From: Ruminococcus sp. YE71
GTDB lineage: Bacteria; Bacillota; Clostridia; Oscillospirales; Ruminococcaceae
Direction of reading: 5' to 3'
Length of the DNA stretch: 64,000 nucleotides
NCBI RefSeq assembly: GCF_900119155.1
Contig: NZ_FPIR01000005.1
Location: 149,824-213,823, forward strand
Part shown: positions 1 through 8,220 of the stretch, one piece after another
How positions within the stretch are numbered: position 1 is the stretch's first letter
How the letters are laid out: every line of letters begins with the position of its first letter
Made by a program: the position numbers and the translations under genes
Notes under the pieces: generated by a model
Told to the model about the DNA's origin: nothing
Database searches by the model: none
The model's input: only the letters and a program-made list of their open reading frames with translations

Positions 1-2
1 AT

Positions 3-75
3 GGAAGCTTAGCTCAGCTGGGAGAGCATCTGCCTTACAAGCAGAGGGTCATAGGTTCGAGCCCTATAGTTTCCA
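3..75 (+). tRNA. tRNA-Val (anticodon TAC)
   Basis: A complete cloverleaf can be drawn: 7-bp acceptor (GGAAGCT with AGTTTCC), D arm, anticodon loop CTTACAA reading TAC, and T arm with GGTTCGAGCC. Discriminator base A; CCA is not encoded. It is the first visible member of a five-tRNA cluster that may continue upstream of the window. Confidence 0.95.
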
Positions 76-78
76 TAC

Positions 79-152
79 GGCCGGGTAGTTCAGTTGGTTA
101 GAACGCCAGCCTGTCACGCTGGAGGTCGTGGGTTCGAGCCCCATTCCGGTCG
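79..152 (+). tRNA. tRNA-Asp (anticodon GTC)
   Basis: The acceptor stem GGCCGGG/TTCCGGTC folds with one G-T pair, the anticodon loop CTGTCAC reads GTC, and the discriminator is G as is usual for tRNA-Asp. Only three bases separate it from tRNA-Val, so both come from one precursor. CCA is not encoded. Confidence 0.95.
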
Positions 153-206
153 CTCACACATTGTGTGTATTTTGGTAACCTCTTTGCTTACTGCTTTCGA
201 GGTAAT

Positions 207-279
207 GCCTCTGTAGCTCAGTAGGTAGAGCAGGGGACTGAAAATCCCCGTGTCGATGGTTCGATTCCGTCCGGAGGCA
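207..279 (+). tRNA. tRNA-Phe (anticodon GAA)
   Basis: The acceptor GCCTCTG/CGGAGGC and the anticodon stem GGGGA/TCCCC enclose loop CTGAAAA, giving anticodon GAA. Discriminator A. It follows a 54-base spacer with no feature of its own in the tRNA cluster. Confidence 0.95.
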
Positions 280-310
280 CTTGGTCAGATAACTTTTGAC
301 TGCATAATTT

Positions 311-383
311 GCGGATTTAGCTCATTTGGTAGAGCGCCACCTTGCCAAGGTGGAGGTAGCGAGTTCGAGCCTCGTAATCCGCT
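311..383 (+). tRNA. tRNA-Gly (anticodon GCC)
   Basis: The acceptor GCGGATT/AATCCGC pairs perfectly, anticodon loop TTGCCAA reads GCC, and the discriminator is T as expected for bacterial tRNA-Gly. Fourth tRNA of the cluster. Confidence 0.95.
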
Positions 384-392
384 CTTAGATTC

Positions 393-463
393 GGCGTCAT
401 AGCCAAGTGGTAAGGCGTGGGACTGCAACTCCCTGATCCCCAGTTCAAATCTGGGTGACGCCT
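393..463 (+). tRNA. tRNA-Cys (anticodon GCA)
   Basis: The acceptor GGCGTCA/TGACGCC pairs perfectly, the anticodon loop CTGCAAC reads GCA, and the discriminator is T. At 71 nt it has the short form typical of tRNA-Cys. Last tRNA of the cluster, directly followed by a terminator. Confidence 0.95.
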
Positions 464-466
464 CTG

Positions 467-500
467 AGGAGATGTGAAGAAATTCACGTCTCCTTTTTAT
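467..500 (+). terminator. Terminator of the tRNA cluster
   Basis: A 12-bp stem (AGGAGATGTGAA with TTCACGTCTCCT, one G-T pair) closes a GAAA tetraloop and is followed by TTTTATTTT. It starts four bases after tRNA-Cys. Confidence 0.93.
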
Positions 501-599
501 TTTGTCTGAAAACGCATATCATAGATGTAATAAGAATGACAGAAATTTCAGATTTTTTTCGGTTTTTCGGGATTTTTCACGTTTTAGGAAAATGCCGTC

Positions 600-628
600 T
601 TGAAATCGTTCTGATAATGTGCTATAAT
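600..628 (+). promoter_or_regulatory. Sigma-A promoter of the LacI-sensor/GGDEF gene
   Basis: -35 TTGAAA (600-605), 17-bp spacer, -10 TATAAT (623-628), with an upstream TGTGC that makes an extended -10. The start codon at 674 lies about 40 nt from the expected transcription start. Confidence 0.8.
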
Positions 629-673
629 TAATACGAAAATGTTAATTTGCACCAATGAGGAAAGGGTGATGAA

Positions 674-2548
674 ATGAAGGACGGCAAAAAAGTCATATCG
701 ATATGCACTTCGAGAATTTTTGACGCTCAGCAGCATATCTTCCTGAAACTTCTCAGCCGAAAACTGTCGGCTGAGAGCGCCCTCGTGATGATATTCTGCA
801 CAAATACCGACCTCTACTGGGAGGAGGAAAAGTATTTCCCCGAAGCCGCCGTTTTCGAGTTCGTACCCTTCGACATCACCGACGTTCTCATCATTATGGA
901 CGAGAAGATCAAGTCGAAAAACGTTTCCGAGGAGCTCATCTCGAAGGCGCGGGAAAACGACACCCCCGTGATAGTCGTTGACGGCGAGTACGAAAATACC
1001 TGCCGCATCCGCTTCGACTACGAAAAAGGGTTCGAGAATATCGTGCGGCATATGATCGTCGATCACGGCGTGAAAAATCCGCTCTTTATGGCGGGCTTCC
1101 GCGGAAATGTGTTCTCCGAACAGCGCATCGCGGTCTTTAAAAAGGTCATCGCCGAGAACGGTATACCCTTCAGCGAAGATATGATATGCTACGGCGATTT
1201 CTGGGCTGCGCCTGCCCGCGCCGCCATGCAGGATGCCCTCGACCGCGGCATCCGTCCCGACGCCGTTATCTGCGCCAACGACATCATGGCGATAAACATC
1301 TGCGACGTGCTGATAAAAAACGGCTTCCGCGTTCCCGAGGATGTCCGCGTTTCGGGATTCGACGGCATCGACGAGGCGAGCTTCTGCTCCCCAAGGATAT
1401 CCACCGCCAGCTGCGGCAGCGACCTGCTCGCTGACACCGTCTACAACTGCGTCAGCAACTGCCTAAAAGGCATCATTCATGACGAGGTGCCAGTTCTGCC
1501 GCAGCTCATGCCCAACGAATCCTGCGGCTGCTGTACGTCCATAGAACAGCCCCTCTCGATACTCAGCCGCTTCAACAACAGCTTCTACCGCTATCAGGAC
1601 GATATACGCATCATGTACGAGATAACCACTGCTGTCCAGATGAGCAGCGATCCGCAGAAGGCGGCCGACTGCCTTACTCACACAATGATGGCGGACACCC
1701 ACTGCTTCACCTACAGCTCGTGTCTCGAGATCGAGCGCGACTATTTCTCGTCGCCCATCATGACCAGCGAGAAGAGCAAGTTCCGCGCCTTCTATGACCC
1801 CGACAGCCCGTTCCCCTCACCCGACTTCGGCGAGGACGAGCTGGGCAGCAGGCTCGCCGCTCTCGTGCGCCCGGGCTACCCCATGATAGTCAACGCCCTC
1901 GATTACCTCGGCAAGCCCATGGGCTTTATCTGCCACAGATTCGCAAACTACGACATCGTCAACTACGCCAAGACCGCCAGCATCACCAACACCGTTTCGA
2001 TGGGTCTCGGCGGTTTCATCATCAGCCGCTACCAGCGGTATCTGCTGGACAAGGTCGAGGAGATGTATAGCACCGACTCGCTGACAGGGCTTTTCAACCG
2101 CAGCGGTTTCAATGCCGAGTTTGAAAAGCTGCTCGAAGACGAGTCCTTCGGCCATCGACCCGTCACCGTGCTGATGGCCGACCTTGACGGTCTGAAATTC
2201 ATCAACGACACCTACGGACACGAGGCTGGCGACAACGCCATCAAACGCGCTGCCGACGCCCTGAAAAACAGCTGCCCCGAGGGTTCGCTGTGCGTGAGGT
2301 TCGGCGGCGATGAGATGTTCGCGGTCATTATAGGCGCCTGCGACCCCGAAAGCATCATAGGTTCGATCGAACGCGCCCTCGACGAAGCGAACGCCCGTCA
2401 GCCCTGCGAATGCAAAACTTCCCTCAGCTGCGGTGCTTTCACCACCACCCTCGGCAAGCGCTTCGACCTCAGCAGCGCACTCAAAAAAGCCGACGAACGA
2501 ATGTACCGCAACAAACGCAGCCGTAAGATGAAATTCACAAACATTTAG
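674..2548 (+). CDS. LacI-type sugar-binding sensor domain fused to GGDEF domain
   Basis: A 624-residue soluble protein. Residues about 1-290 resemble the periplasmic-binding-like fold of LacI regulators: the stretch RVPEDVRVSGFDGIDEA and the following PRISTASC match its conserved core. There is no DNA-binding helix-turn-helix, signal peptide or membrane segment, so the sensor is probably cytoplasmic. A middle region (about 300-450) is unassigned. The C-terminal 150 residues form a GGDEF domain with DSLTGLFNR, MADLDGLKFINDTYGHEAGD and active-site signature GGDEM. The last residue differs from the usual F, but the metal- and GTP-contacting GGDE is kept, so diguanylate cyclase activity is likely. 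No RxxD inhibitory site is seen. RBS GAGGAAAGGG precedes the ATG. Inference: an intracellular ligand, perhaps a sugar, tunes c-di-GMP synthesis. Family assignment is firm; ligand unknown. Confidence 0.85.
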   Translation: MKDGKKVISICTSRIFDAQQHIFLKLLSRKLSAESALVMIFCTNTDLYWEEEKYFPEAAVFEFVPFDITDVLIIMDEKIKSKNVSEELISKARENDTPVIVVDGEYENTCRIRFDYEKGFENIVRHMIVDHGVKNPLFMAGFRGNVFSEQRIAVFKKVIAENGIPFSEDMICYGDFWAAPARAAMQDALDRGIRPDAVICANDIMAINICDVLIKNGFRVPEDVRVSGFDGIDEASFCSPRISTASCGSDLLADTVYNCVSNCLKGIIHDEVPVLPQLMPNESCGCCTSIEQPLSILSRFNNSFYRYQDDIRIMYEITTAVQMSSDPQKAADCLTHTMMADTHCFTYSSCLEIERDYFSSPIMTSEKSKFRAFYDPDSPFPSPDFGEDELGSRLAALVRPGYPMIVNALDYLGKPMGFICHRFANYDIVNYAKTASITNTVSMGLGGFIISRYQRYLLDKVEEMYSTDSLTGLFNRSGFNAEFEKLLEDESFGHRPVTVLMADLDGLKFINDTYGHEAGDNAIKRAADALKNSCPEGSLCVRFGGDEMFAVIIGACDPESIIGSIERALDEANARQPCECKTSLSCGAFTTTLGKRFDLSSALKKADERMYRNKRSRKMKFTNI

Positions 2549-2573
2549 AATGAGGCTCGACGGCGGTTTTTTC

Positions 2574-2840
2574 TTGGGGGAAACCCTTTTGAAAAAGGGT
2601 TATCCCCCAAACCCCTTTCCTAAAACTTTTGATACTTTTTGGCTTTTGGGTGGTTCTTCTGTAGATAGAATCGGTTTGAAAGACAGTGATTCTGGTTTTC
2701 ATTGTTCTGACCTTTGCCAAAAAGACGTTCAATGGCGGTCAACACATTATTTGCGGAATTTGTCAGATGGTCTCTCGTGAAATGACGATAGCCTACCGTA
2801 TCCTCCACAACAAACTAAAGTCTTTGAGGGTGTACCTTTC
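2574..2840 (+). repeat. Intergenic repeat element, copy 1 (hairpin plus shared tail)
   Basis: The stretch opens with a hairpin (TTGGGGGAAACCCTTTT, loop GAAA, AAGGGTTATCCCCCAA; 2574-2610). It continues into CCCTTTCCTAAAACTTTTGATACTTTTTGGC and, near 2715, GCCAAAAAGACGTTCA, both of which recur at 63540-63650. The remaining intergenic sequence to about 2995 contains a small CTGAGG hairpin near 2887 and no convincing gene. The hairpin may also act as the terminator of the upstream gene. Confidence 0.7.
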
Positions 2841-2995
2841 TTTTGCCGTGTGAGGCTACTGCCGCACGACCTGTTCAAGAACGCGCTGAGGGTCACGCCT
2901 CAGCAATTACAACAGTTCCTTATCCTCCATATGATGACCTCACTTTGAAACGTTTCATAATATCTGTAAACATTTCATGAACGGTCTTTCAAAGC

Positions 2996-3031
2996 AAAAA
3001 CGGCAGGGAGAACATCTCTCCCTGCCGTTTT
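2996..3031 (-). terminator. Terminator of the EAL gene
   Basis: An 11-bp perfect stem (CGGCAGGGAGA with TCTCCCTGCCG) is flanked by A5 on one side and T4 on the other. Read on the minus strand it ends in TTTTTG just past the EAL stop; it could also stop transcription from the left. Confidence 0.88.
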
Positions 3032-3076
3032 GATACGTCTATTCGGATCTTGTGCCGCCGAGCAGGTGCATCCCCA

Positions 3077-5371
3077 TCAGCCGTCCGTGCCGAAAGCAAA
3101 GCCTTCAAATTCGCTGACGGGCATGGGTTTGGCGAAGTAGTAGCCCTGGAAGAGCTTGCAGCCCATTTCGGCGAGCTTTTCGTACTGAGTGCCTGTCTCC
3201 ACGCCTTCCGTGAGCGAGTCGATGCCAAGGTCGTCGGAGAGCTGTATGATATGCTTGACGATGGTCGCGGCGCGGCCGCCGTCGTTTGTGTACGAGAGGA
3301 ACCTCATGTCTATCTTCAGCACGTCAACGGGCATATCCTTCAGCAGGCTCAGCGACGAGTAGCCGCTTCCGAAGTCATCCATCTCGACGACGAAACCCGC
3401 TTCCCTGAGTCGGGCGAGGATGTTCATTTTCTCGACCGCGTCGGACATGAACACCGTTTCGGTAATCTCCACGCGGAGCACCTCGGGACGGATGCCGTAC
3501 TCGCGAACGAGTCCCGTTATCTCTTCCACAACGTCGGTGAAGTAGAAGTCCTTCGGCGAAATGTTCACCGAGATGAACATATCATCATGACTTCCCTGCC
3601 ACTGCGAGAGTATCTTGCAGGCGCATCTCCACATATGCCTGTCAACATCGAGAATCATGCCGTTTTTCTCGAACACGGGGATGAACTTGTAGGGCGGCAG
3701 GAAACCATGCTCGGGATGTATCCATCTCGCGAGGGCTTCCGCGCCCACTACCCTGCCCTGACTGTCGGCGATGGGCTGAAGGTAGGGCATGATCTGCATT
3801 GACTCGATGGCGCCGTGAAGGCTCGCGCTTATCTGCTGATCCCACATGACCATCTCGCGGAGCTTGCTGTCGTAGTAAGCGATGTGGGTCTTGTATTCGT
3901 CCCCCACCACCGAAAGGGCAAGGTGCGCCCTGTCGAACATCACCGAAACGTCCAGACTCGGTTCCGTGACCTCATAAACACCGAGGTTGACGAGGATATG
4001 GTGCTCCAGCACGCCGTCCGTGACCGAGAAAGCCGCCAGCGAGCTCTCGATAGCCGCAGAGTCGAACTCGTCCGCGGGCACGAACACGCCGAAGGTATCG
4101 CCCGCAAGCCTGCCGTAGACGCACCTGTAGGTCATGAAGCTGCGGATATGGTCGGCAAGCTGCTGCAAAGCCTTGTCGCCGAAGTCCGAACCGAAGATGT
4201 CGTTGACTATCTTGAAGTTCTTCACGTCAACGAATACTGCCAGATACTTTCTGCCGTCGCCAGCGTCTATCTTCTGACGCACCTTCTCAAAGAAGTGCTG
4301 CTTGGTGTACATACCTGTCAGGCTGTCGTGGGTGGAGTTGTACAGCTCACGCTTGATGCGCTGCTGTTCCTCGGTATTGTCCAGCACCGAAAGGAAAGAA
4401 CCCGCCATGCGGTTCCTGTCGTCGCTGATAGAGCGCCTTTGCAGTAAGAAATATGAAGCGTCGTCACCGAAACCGATGACTATGCTCTGCACCCAGTCCT
4501 TCTCCTCACGGTCAAGGGAACCGAAAGTGCGTTCAAGGCTCTCGTTCACGCCGTCGAGCCTGTCCGCATCCACCTTTGCAAGCCTGAGACCCGGCTGATT
4601 CGCCCATATGCACTTACCCTCGGGGTCGAACACGAACAGCGCCTGCGACAGGTCTGAGGCGATGTCCGACAGCATCCTGTCCAGCAGTCTCAGCGGACGG
4701 TAGATTATCGAGAAGTAGAATGAGGATATGCCGATAAGACCGAAACCGATCATCGAACGGTCGATGGGAGTGCGTGAGAAGATATAGAAGGTCTCCCAGA
4801 CTGCCACAACGATTATCGAGACGAGTATCACCATATACCGTTCGCGGTTTATCCTCGTGGTCTTGATGACGGCGAGTATGAATATCAGAATGACCGCAAA
4901 TGCGACCAGATAGTCCACAACGCGGTGTATTATCTGCCCGACGCCCGGCACAAGCCTGTAGTAGGGTCTGCCCTGCACCTCGACCGATTCGACCGAGAAT
5001 GCGTGCCCGAATATGGGGTTGAGACACAGCTGGACGGCGTCTGCAAGCAGCAGAAGGTACACCAATGTCGGTTTATGCTGCTTGCCGCTGCCAGAGTTTA
5101 CGCCCCTGCAATAGGCATTTGTGAACAACACAAGGGCAAACATCACCAGATCCATCCCGATGAAGTAGCTGTAACAGCCGATCAGCGACCTCGCTCTGAT
5201 GCTCGAACCGACGATTATCATGTTGCCGACCATAGGCGGTATGAGCGACAGGTCGAGCAGAGCCACATATTTTCGTATCTCCTTCCGCGAACGCATAGCC
5301 ACCGAAGCGCACAGCAAAAGCAGCAGCACCAGCGCCAGCAGGATAGAAGTGTAAAATAATCTCTGATCCAA
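3077..5371 (-). CDS. 7TM sensor, degenerate GGDEF and EAL c-di-GMP phosphodiesterase
   Basis: A 764-residue membrane protein. Residues 1-230 hold about seven hydrophobic helices like the 7TM module of histidine kinases; 240-340 look PAS-like; about 360-510 is a GGDEF fold whose signature is AGDTF instead of GGDEF, so it should not make c-di-GMP; about 520-760 is an EAL domain. The EAL motif (GAEALARW), VNISPKDF, EITET, DDFGSGYSSL, KIDMRF, EGVET and QGYYFAKP are all intact, so hydrolysis of c-di-GMP is expected. Start: a GTG at 5392 is in frame but has no RBS. The TTG at 5371 has AGTGAGGTGAGG just upstream and gives a clean signal-anchor N-terminus, so it is preferred. The gene faces the LacI-sensor/GGDEF gene, pairing a probable cyclase with a probable phosphodiesterase. 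Confidence 0.9.
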   Translation of the reverse strand: MDQRLFYTSILLALVLLLLLCASVAMRSRKEIRKYVALLDLSLIPPMVGNMIIVGSSIRARSLIGCYSYFIGMDLVMFALVLFTNAYCRGVNSGSGKQHKPTLVYLLLLADAVQLCLNPIFGHAFSVESVEVQGRPYYRLVPGVGQIIHRVVDYLVAFAVILIFILAVIKTTRINRERYMVILVSIIVVAVWETFYIFSRTPIDRSMIGFGLIGISSFYFSIIYRPLRLLDRMLSDIASDLSQALFVFDPEGKCIWANQPGLRLAKVDADRLDGVNESLERTFGSLDREEKDWVQSIVIGFGDDASYFLLQRRSISDDRNRMAGSFLSVLDNTEEQQRIKRELYNSTHDSLTGMYTKQHFFEKVRQKIDAGDGRKYLAVFVDVKNFKIVNDIFGSDFGDKALQQLADHIRSFMTYRCVYGRLAGDTFGVFVPADEFDSAAIESSLAAFSVTDGVLEHHILVNLGVYEVTEPSLDVSVMFDRAHLALSVVGDEYKTHIAYYDSKLREMVMWDQQISASLHGAIESMQIMPYLQPIADSQGRVVGAEALARWIHPEHGFLPPYKFIPVFEKNGMILDVDRHMWRCACKILSQWQGSHDDMFISVNISPKDFYFTDVVEEITGLVREYGIRPEVLRVEITETVFMSDAVEKMNILARLREAGFVVEMDDFGSGYSSLSLLKDMPVDVLKIDMRFLSYTNDGGRAATIVKHIIQLSDDLGIDSLTEGVETGTQYEKLAEMGCKLFQGYYFAKPMPVSEFEGFAFGTDG

Positions 5372-5421
5372 AAGCCTCACCTCACTTCCCACAAAGTGAT
5401 TTATTAAAACATTCTGTATAT

Positions 5422-5450
5422 ATTATACCATAATTATTTCCATTTTGCAA
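5422..5450 (-). promoter_or_regulatory. Sigma-A promoter of the EAL gene
   Basis: On the minus strand TTGCAA (5445-5450), a 17-bp spacer and TATAAT (5422-5427) lie about 50 bp upstream of the TTG start. Confidence 0.8.
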
Positions 5451-5493
5451 GAGCTTATTAACATTTTCCCCAGTAAACGCCACTCAACGACAG

Positions 5494-5524
5494 AAAAAAG
5501 CCTCTGTCCGAAGGCAAAGGCTTT
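5494..5524 (-). terminator. Terminator of the flavoprotein operon
   Basis: On the minus strand AAGCCTTTG and CAGAGGCTT form a stem around a CTTCGG-capped loop, followed by TTTTTT. It lies immediately after the nitroreductase stop codon. Confidence 0.85.
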
Positions 5525-5529
5525 GAGGT

Positions 5530-6054
5530 TTATTCCACGAAAGTGACGTAGCTCTGTTTTCTGTCTGATGCAGGGGGCGGTGTGACGGCAGGATAACCGA
5601 GCGCAACGTGACCGATGCCCTCATATTCGCCGCTGATGCCGAGGGTGCGGAGAACGGTCTTGTACTCCTCAGTCTCGAACTCCTCTTTCGCGCGGTGTAT
5701 CCAGCAGCTGCCGAGACCCAGCTCGTGAGCCGCCAGCATCAGCGTGCCCATCACCAGCGAGCCGTCATAAACTTCGGTGCGGATATCCTTGTCCGCCAGC
5801 ACGATGAGCACCGCAGGCGCACCGTAGAACGGGTCGAAACTCTCGTCCTTGCCCATTATCTTTGCGTTCGCTGCGGAGAGTTTGTCTCTCAGCTCCCTGT
5901 TCGTCACCGCGATGATGATAGGCGACTGTCTGTTCATGCCTGTGGGGGCGTATGTTCCCGCCTCGCAGACCTGCTCGATAAGCTCCTTCGGGGGCATATC
6001 GGGCTTGAAAGCGCGGCAGCTTCTTCTGGTTTTGATAGCTTCGATAGTGTTCAT
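5530..6054 (-). CDS. Nitroreductase family protein
   Basis: A 174-residue protein with the features of small FMN-dependent nitroreductases: N-terminal IKTRRSCRAFKPDMPP (the phosphate-binding RRS/R region), YAPTGMNRQSP, and the C-terminal LGLGSCWIH and GHVALGYP segments. Such enzymes use NAD(P)H to reduce nitro groups or quinones; the natural substrate cannot be told. The ATG has GGAGGGAAAATC in front. It lies 18 bp downstream of a second FMN-type protein, so the two probably form a redox operon. Confidence 0.9.
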   Translation of the reverse strand: MNTIEAIKTRRSCRAFKPDMPPKELIEQVCEAGTYAPTGMNRQSPIIIAVTNRELRDKLSAANAKIMGKDESFDPFYGAPAVLIVLADKDIRTEVYDGSLVMGTLMLAAHELGLGSCWIHRAKEEFETEEYKTVLRTLGISGEYEGIGHVALGYPAVTPPPASDRKQSYVTFVE

Positions 6055-6072
6055 GATTTTCCCTCCGTAAAT

Positions 6073-6561
6073 TTATTCGGCACCGCCGCTTTCACTGTTG
6101 ACCATAGCGGTGATACTCGTCACAGAAAGCCTCGCGACCGCAGTCGCCGCGACGATGCTCCTGTTGTAGTCGAAATCCCGTGTCTGTTCGTACCGAGCCA
6201 TGAGGATGCCGTCGATAGCCGACTGTTTTTCCTCACCCTCAAGGAAGGTGATGTCCGCCGTGCCCATCACGCACTTGTAGTGCATGGTCACGTCCTTTTT
6301 GTCAGTGATGCATTCCATACGGAGCGGAATGTCCATCTCAAAGGAACACCTGCCGTTTTTGCGCATGAGGTCGTATTTTCTGCCTGCCTTTGCGCCGTGA
6401 ACGTACAGGTCGATATGCGTTCCCGACACGGTGTAGGCGAAATTCAGCGGCACTATGTAGGGGTACTCGCCGTCGGCAAGTCCGATACGCAGAATATCGC
6501 ACTGTTCTATGATGCCGACTATCGCATCATAGTCGGTGACTTCCCTGTCTTTGCGTCTCAT
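6073..6561 (-). CDS. NimA/pyridoxamine 5'-phosphate oxidase-like flavoprotein
   Basis: A 162-residue split-barrel flavin protein. MRRKDREVTDYDAIVGIIEQ, then LRIGLADGEYPYIVPLNFAY and LYVHGAKAGRKYDLMRKNGR match the NimA/PNPOx-like family, whose members bind FMN; some reduce nitroimidazoles. The ATG at 6561 is chosen over upstream in-frame codons because AAGGAGGTGGGAT stands directly before it. Transcribed with the downstream nitroreductase. Substrate unknown. Confidence 0.85.
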   Translation of the reverse strand: MRRKDREVTDYDAIVGIIEQCDILRIGLADGEYPYIVPLNFAYTVSGTHIDLYVHGAKAGRKYDLMRKNGRCSFEMDIPLRMECITDKKDVTMHYKCVMGTADITFLEGEEKQSAIDGILMARYEQTRDFDYNRSIVAATAVARLSVTSITAMVNSESGGAE

Positions 6562-6610
6562 ATCCCACCTCCTTACAACAGTATAACACAGCGAAGTGCA
6601 TTTGTCAAAC

Positions 6611-6642
6611 AAAAAACGCTCCCCGTGCGGACACAGGGAGCG
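6611..6642 (-). terminator. purA terminator
   Basis: CGCTCCC and GGGAGCG form a 7-bp stem around a 12-base loop and, on the minus strand, are followed by TTTTTTG. It begins seven bases beyond the purA stop. Confidence 0.9.
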
Positions 6643-6648
6643 AAATAA

Positions 6649-7941
6649 TTACTTCTTCAGCTCGAAGTTTCTGTAGATGATGTCCTCACGCTTAGGACCG
6701 TTGGATACCATCGTGATCGGGTAGCCGATCTTCTCCTCGATGAACTCGATGTACTTGCGGCAGTTCTCGGGCAGTTCCTCGTAGTTGCGGATGCCTCTGA
6801 TGTCGCACTTCCAGCCGTCGAGAACTTCGAGAACGGGCTTGCAGCGCTCAAGTTCACGGGTGGTCGGGAAATCGGTGATGACCTTGCCGTCCAGCTCGTA
6901 GCCTACGCATACGGGGATCTTGTCGAGGTAGCCCAGCGCGTCAAGAACGGTGAAGGCAACATCGGTAGCGCCCTGCATACGGCAGCCGTACTTGGAAGCC
7001 ACGCAGTCGAACCAGCCCATACGTCTCGGTCTGCCTGTGGTAGCGCCGTACTCGCCGCCGTCGCCGCCGCGTCTTCTGAGCTCATCAGCCTCGTCTCCGA
7101 AGATCTCGGAAACGAATGCGCCTGCGCCAACTGCCGACGAATAAGCCTTGCAGACAGTGATGATCTGCTTGATCTCATAAGGCGGGATGCCTGCGCCGAT
7201 AGCGCCGTAAGCAGCCAGAGTCGAGGACGAAGTTACCATCGGGTAGATACCGTGGTCGGAGTCCTTGAGCGAACCCAGCTGACCCTCCAGCAGGACGGTC
7301 TTGCCCTCAGCCAGTGCCTTGTTCAGGAACAGCGAAACGTCCGCAACATACGGCTCGATCATCTTTCTGTAGCCAACAAGGGTATTGAACAGCTCTTCCT
7401 GATCGATCTCGGGCTTGTTGTAGAGGTACTTGAGCAGAACGTTCTTCTGAGTGCATACTCTCGCGATCTTCTCCTTTAAGTAGTCCTCATCGAACAGCTC
7501 CTGTACCTGGAAGCCGATCTTTGCATATTTATCCGAATAGAACGGTGCGATACCGCTCTTGGTAGAGCCAAAGCTCGCCTTGCCGAGACGCTCCTCCTCA
7601 TACTGGTCGAACAGTACGTGGTAAGGCATCACGATCTGCGCTCTGTCGGAGATGAGCAGCTTCGGTGCGGGAACGCCCTTCTCGACCACCGAGTTGTACT
7701 CATTGAAGAGCTTTACGATGTCGAGAGCAACGCCGTTGCCGATGATGTTCACGGTGTTCTGAGAGAACACGCCCGACGGCAGAGTGTGAAGTGCGAACTT
7801 GCCGTAGTTATTTACGATAGTGTGACCTGCGTTAGCACCACCCTGGAAGCGTATAACGACATCGGAATCCTGAGCAAGCATATCGGTGATCTTGCCCTTG
7901 CCCTCGTCGCCCCAGTTTGCGCCTACGATCGCTCTAACCAT
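6649..7941 (-). CDS. purA: Adenylosuccinate synthase
   Basis: A 430-residue cytoplasmic enzyme, the usual length. It joins IMP and aspartate using GTP, the first committed step to AMP. Seen in the sequence: the GTP loop GDEGKGK (after MVRAIVGANW), FQGGANAGHTIV with the catalytic His, and the TTGRPRRMGWFD region. The ATG at 7941 follows GGAGGAAGATATAAA; the open frame extends 26 codons further upstream without another RBS. It is monocistronic, with its own promoter and terminator. Confidence 0.97.
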   Translation of the reverse strand: MVRAIVGANWGDEGKGKITDMLAQDSDVVIRFQGGANAGHTIVNNYGKFALHTLPSGVFSQNTVNIIGNGVALDIVKLFNEYNSVVEKGVPAPKLLISDRAQIVMPYHVLFDQYEEERLGKASFGSTKSGIAPFYSDKYAKIGFQVQELFDEDYLKEKIARVCTQKNVLLKYLYNKPEIDQEELFNTLVGYRKMIEPYVADVSLFLNKALAEGKTVLLEGQLGSLKDSDHGIYPMVTSSSTLAAYGAIGAGIPPYEIKQIITVCKAYSSAVGAGAFVSEIFGDEADELRRRGGDGGEYGATTGRPRRMGWFDCVASKYGCRMQGATDVAFTVLDALGYLDKIPVCVGYELDGKVITDFPTTRELERCKPVLEVLDGWKCDIRGIRNYEELPENCRKYIEFIEEKIGYPITMVSNGPKREDIIYRNFELKK

Positions 7942-7965
7942 TTTATATCTTCCTCCATTCAAATT

Positions 7966-7980
7966 ACGGCATAATGCCGT
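7966..7980 (-). promoter_or_regulatory. 15-bp palindrome in the purA leader
   Basis: ACGGCAT-A-ATGCCGT is a perfect 7+1+7 inverted repeat lying between the purA promoter and its RBS. It could be a repressor site or a short RNA hairpin. No known purine operator consensus was recognised. Confidence 0.35.
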
Positions 7981-8007
7981 TATCGGTTCAAACACCAATA
8001 CTTTAAT

Positions 8008-8036
8008 ATGATAGCACATTTTCCCTTGATTGTCAA
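8008..8036 (-). promoter_or_regulatory. purA promoter
   Basis: On the minus strand a consensus TTGACA (8031-8036), 17-bp spacer ending TGTGC, and -10 TATCAT (8008-8013). Confidence 0.85.
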
Positions 8037-8119
8037 TAGTTTAACACAAATAAATACACGGTCAAATGCGCTATGGGGCAAATAAAATGTAAACAATTTG
8101 TAAACTCGGCAGAGACCTC

Positions 8120-8160
8120 TTGACAAAACTGTTCTTACTGTGTATACTAAGCATATACAG
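8120..8160 (+). promoter_or_regulatory. Promoter and putative operator of the GntR-ABC operon
   Basis: TTGACA (8120-8125), 17-bp spacer, TATACT (8143-8148). An inverted repeat CTGTGTAT (8138-8145) / ATATACAG (8153-8160), with one mismatch, covers the -10 and start point. That is the expected place for autorepression by the YtrA-type regulator encoded next; the assignment is inferred from position. Confidence 0.65.
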
Positions 8161-8220
8161 TTGAAACGGAAACAACAGTCATGTGTACACAGCAATTTTT
8201 ATCGAAAGGAGACAAAACGG

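Noticed and set aside
2620-2808. A 62-codon minus-strand frame containing TRDHLTNSANNVLTAIERLFGKG as a transposase remnant
   Set aside because: It lies within the repeated tail shared with 63600-63690, where the frame is not kept; no transposase motif is visible.
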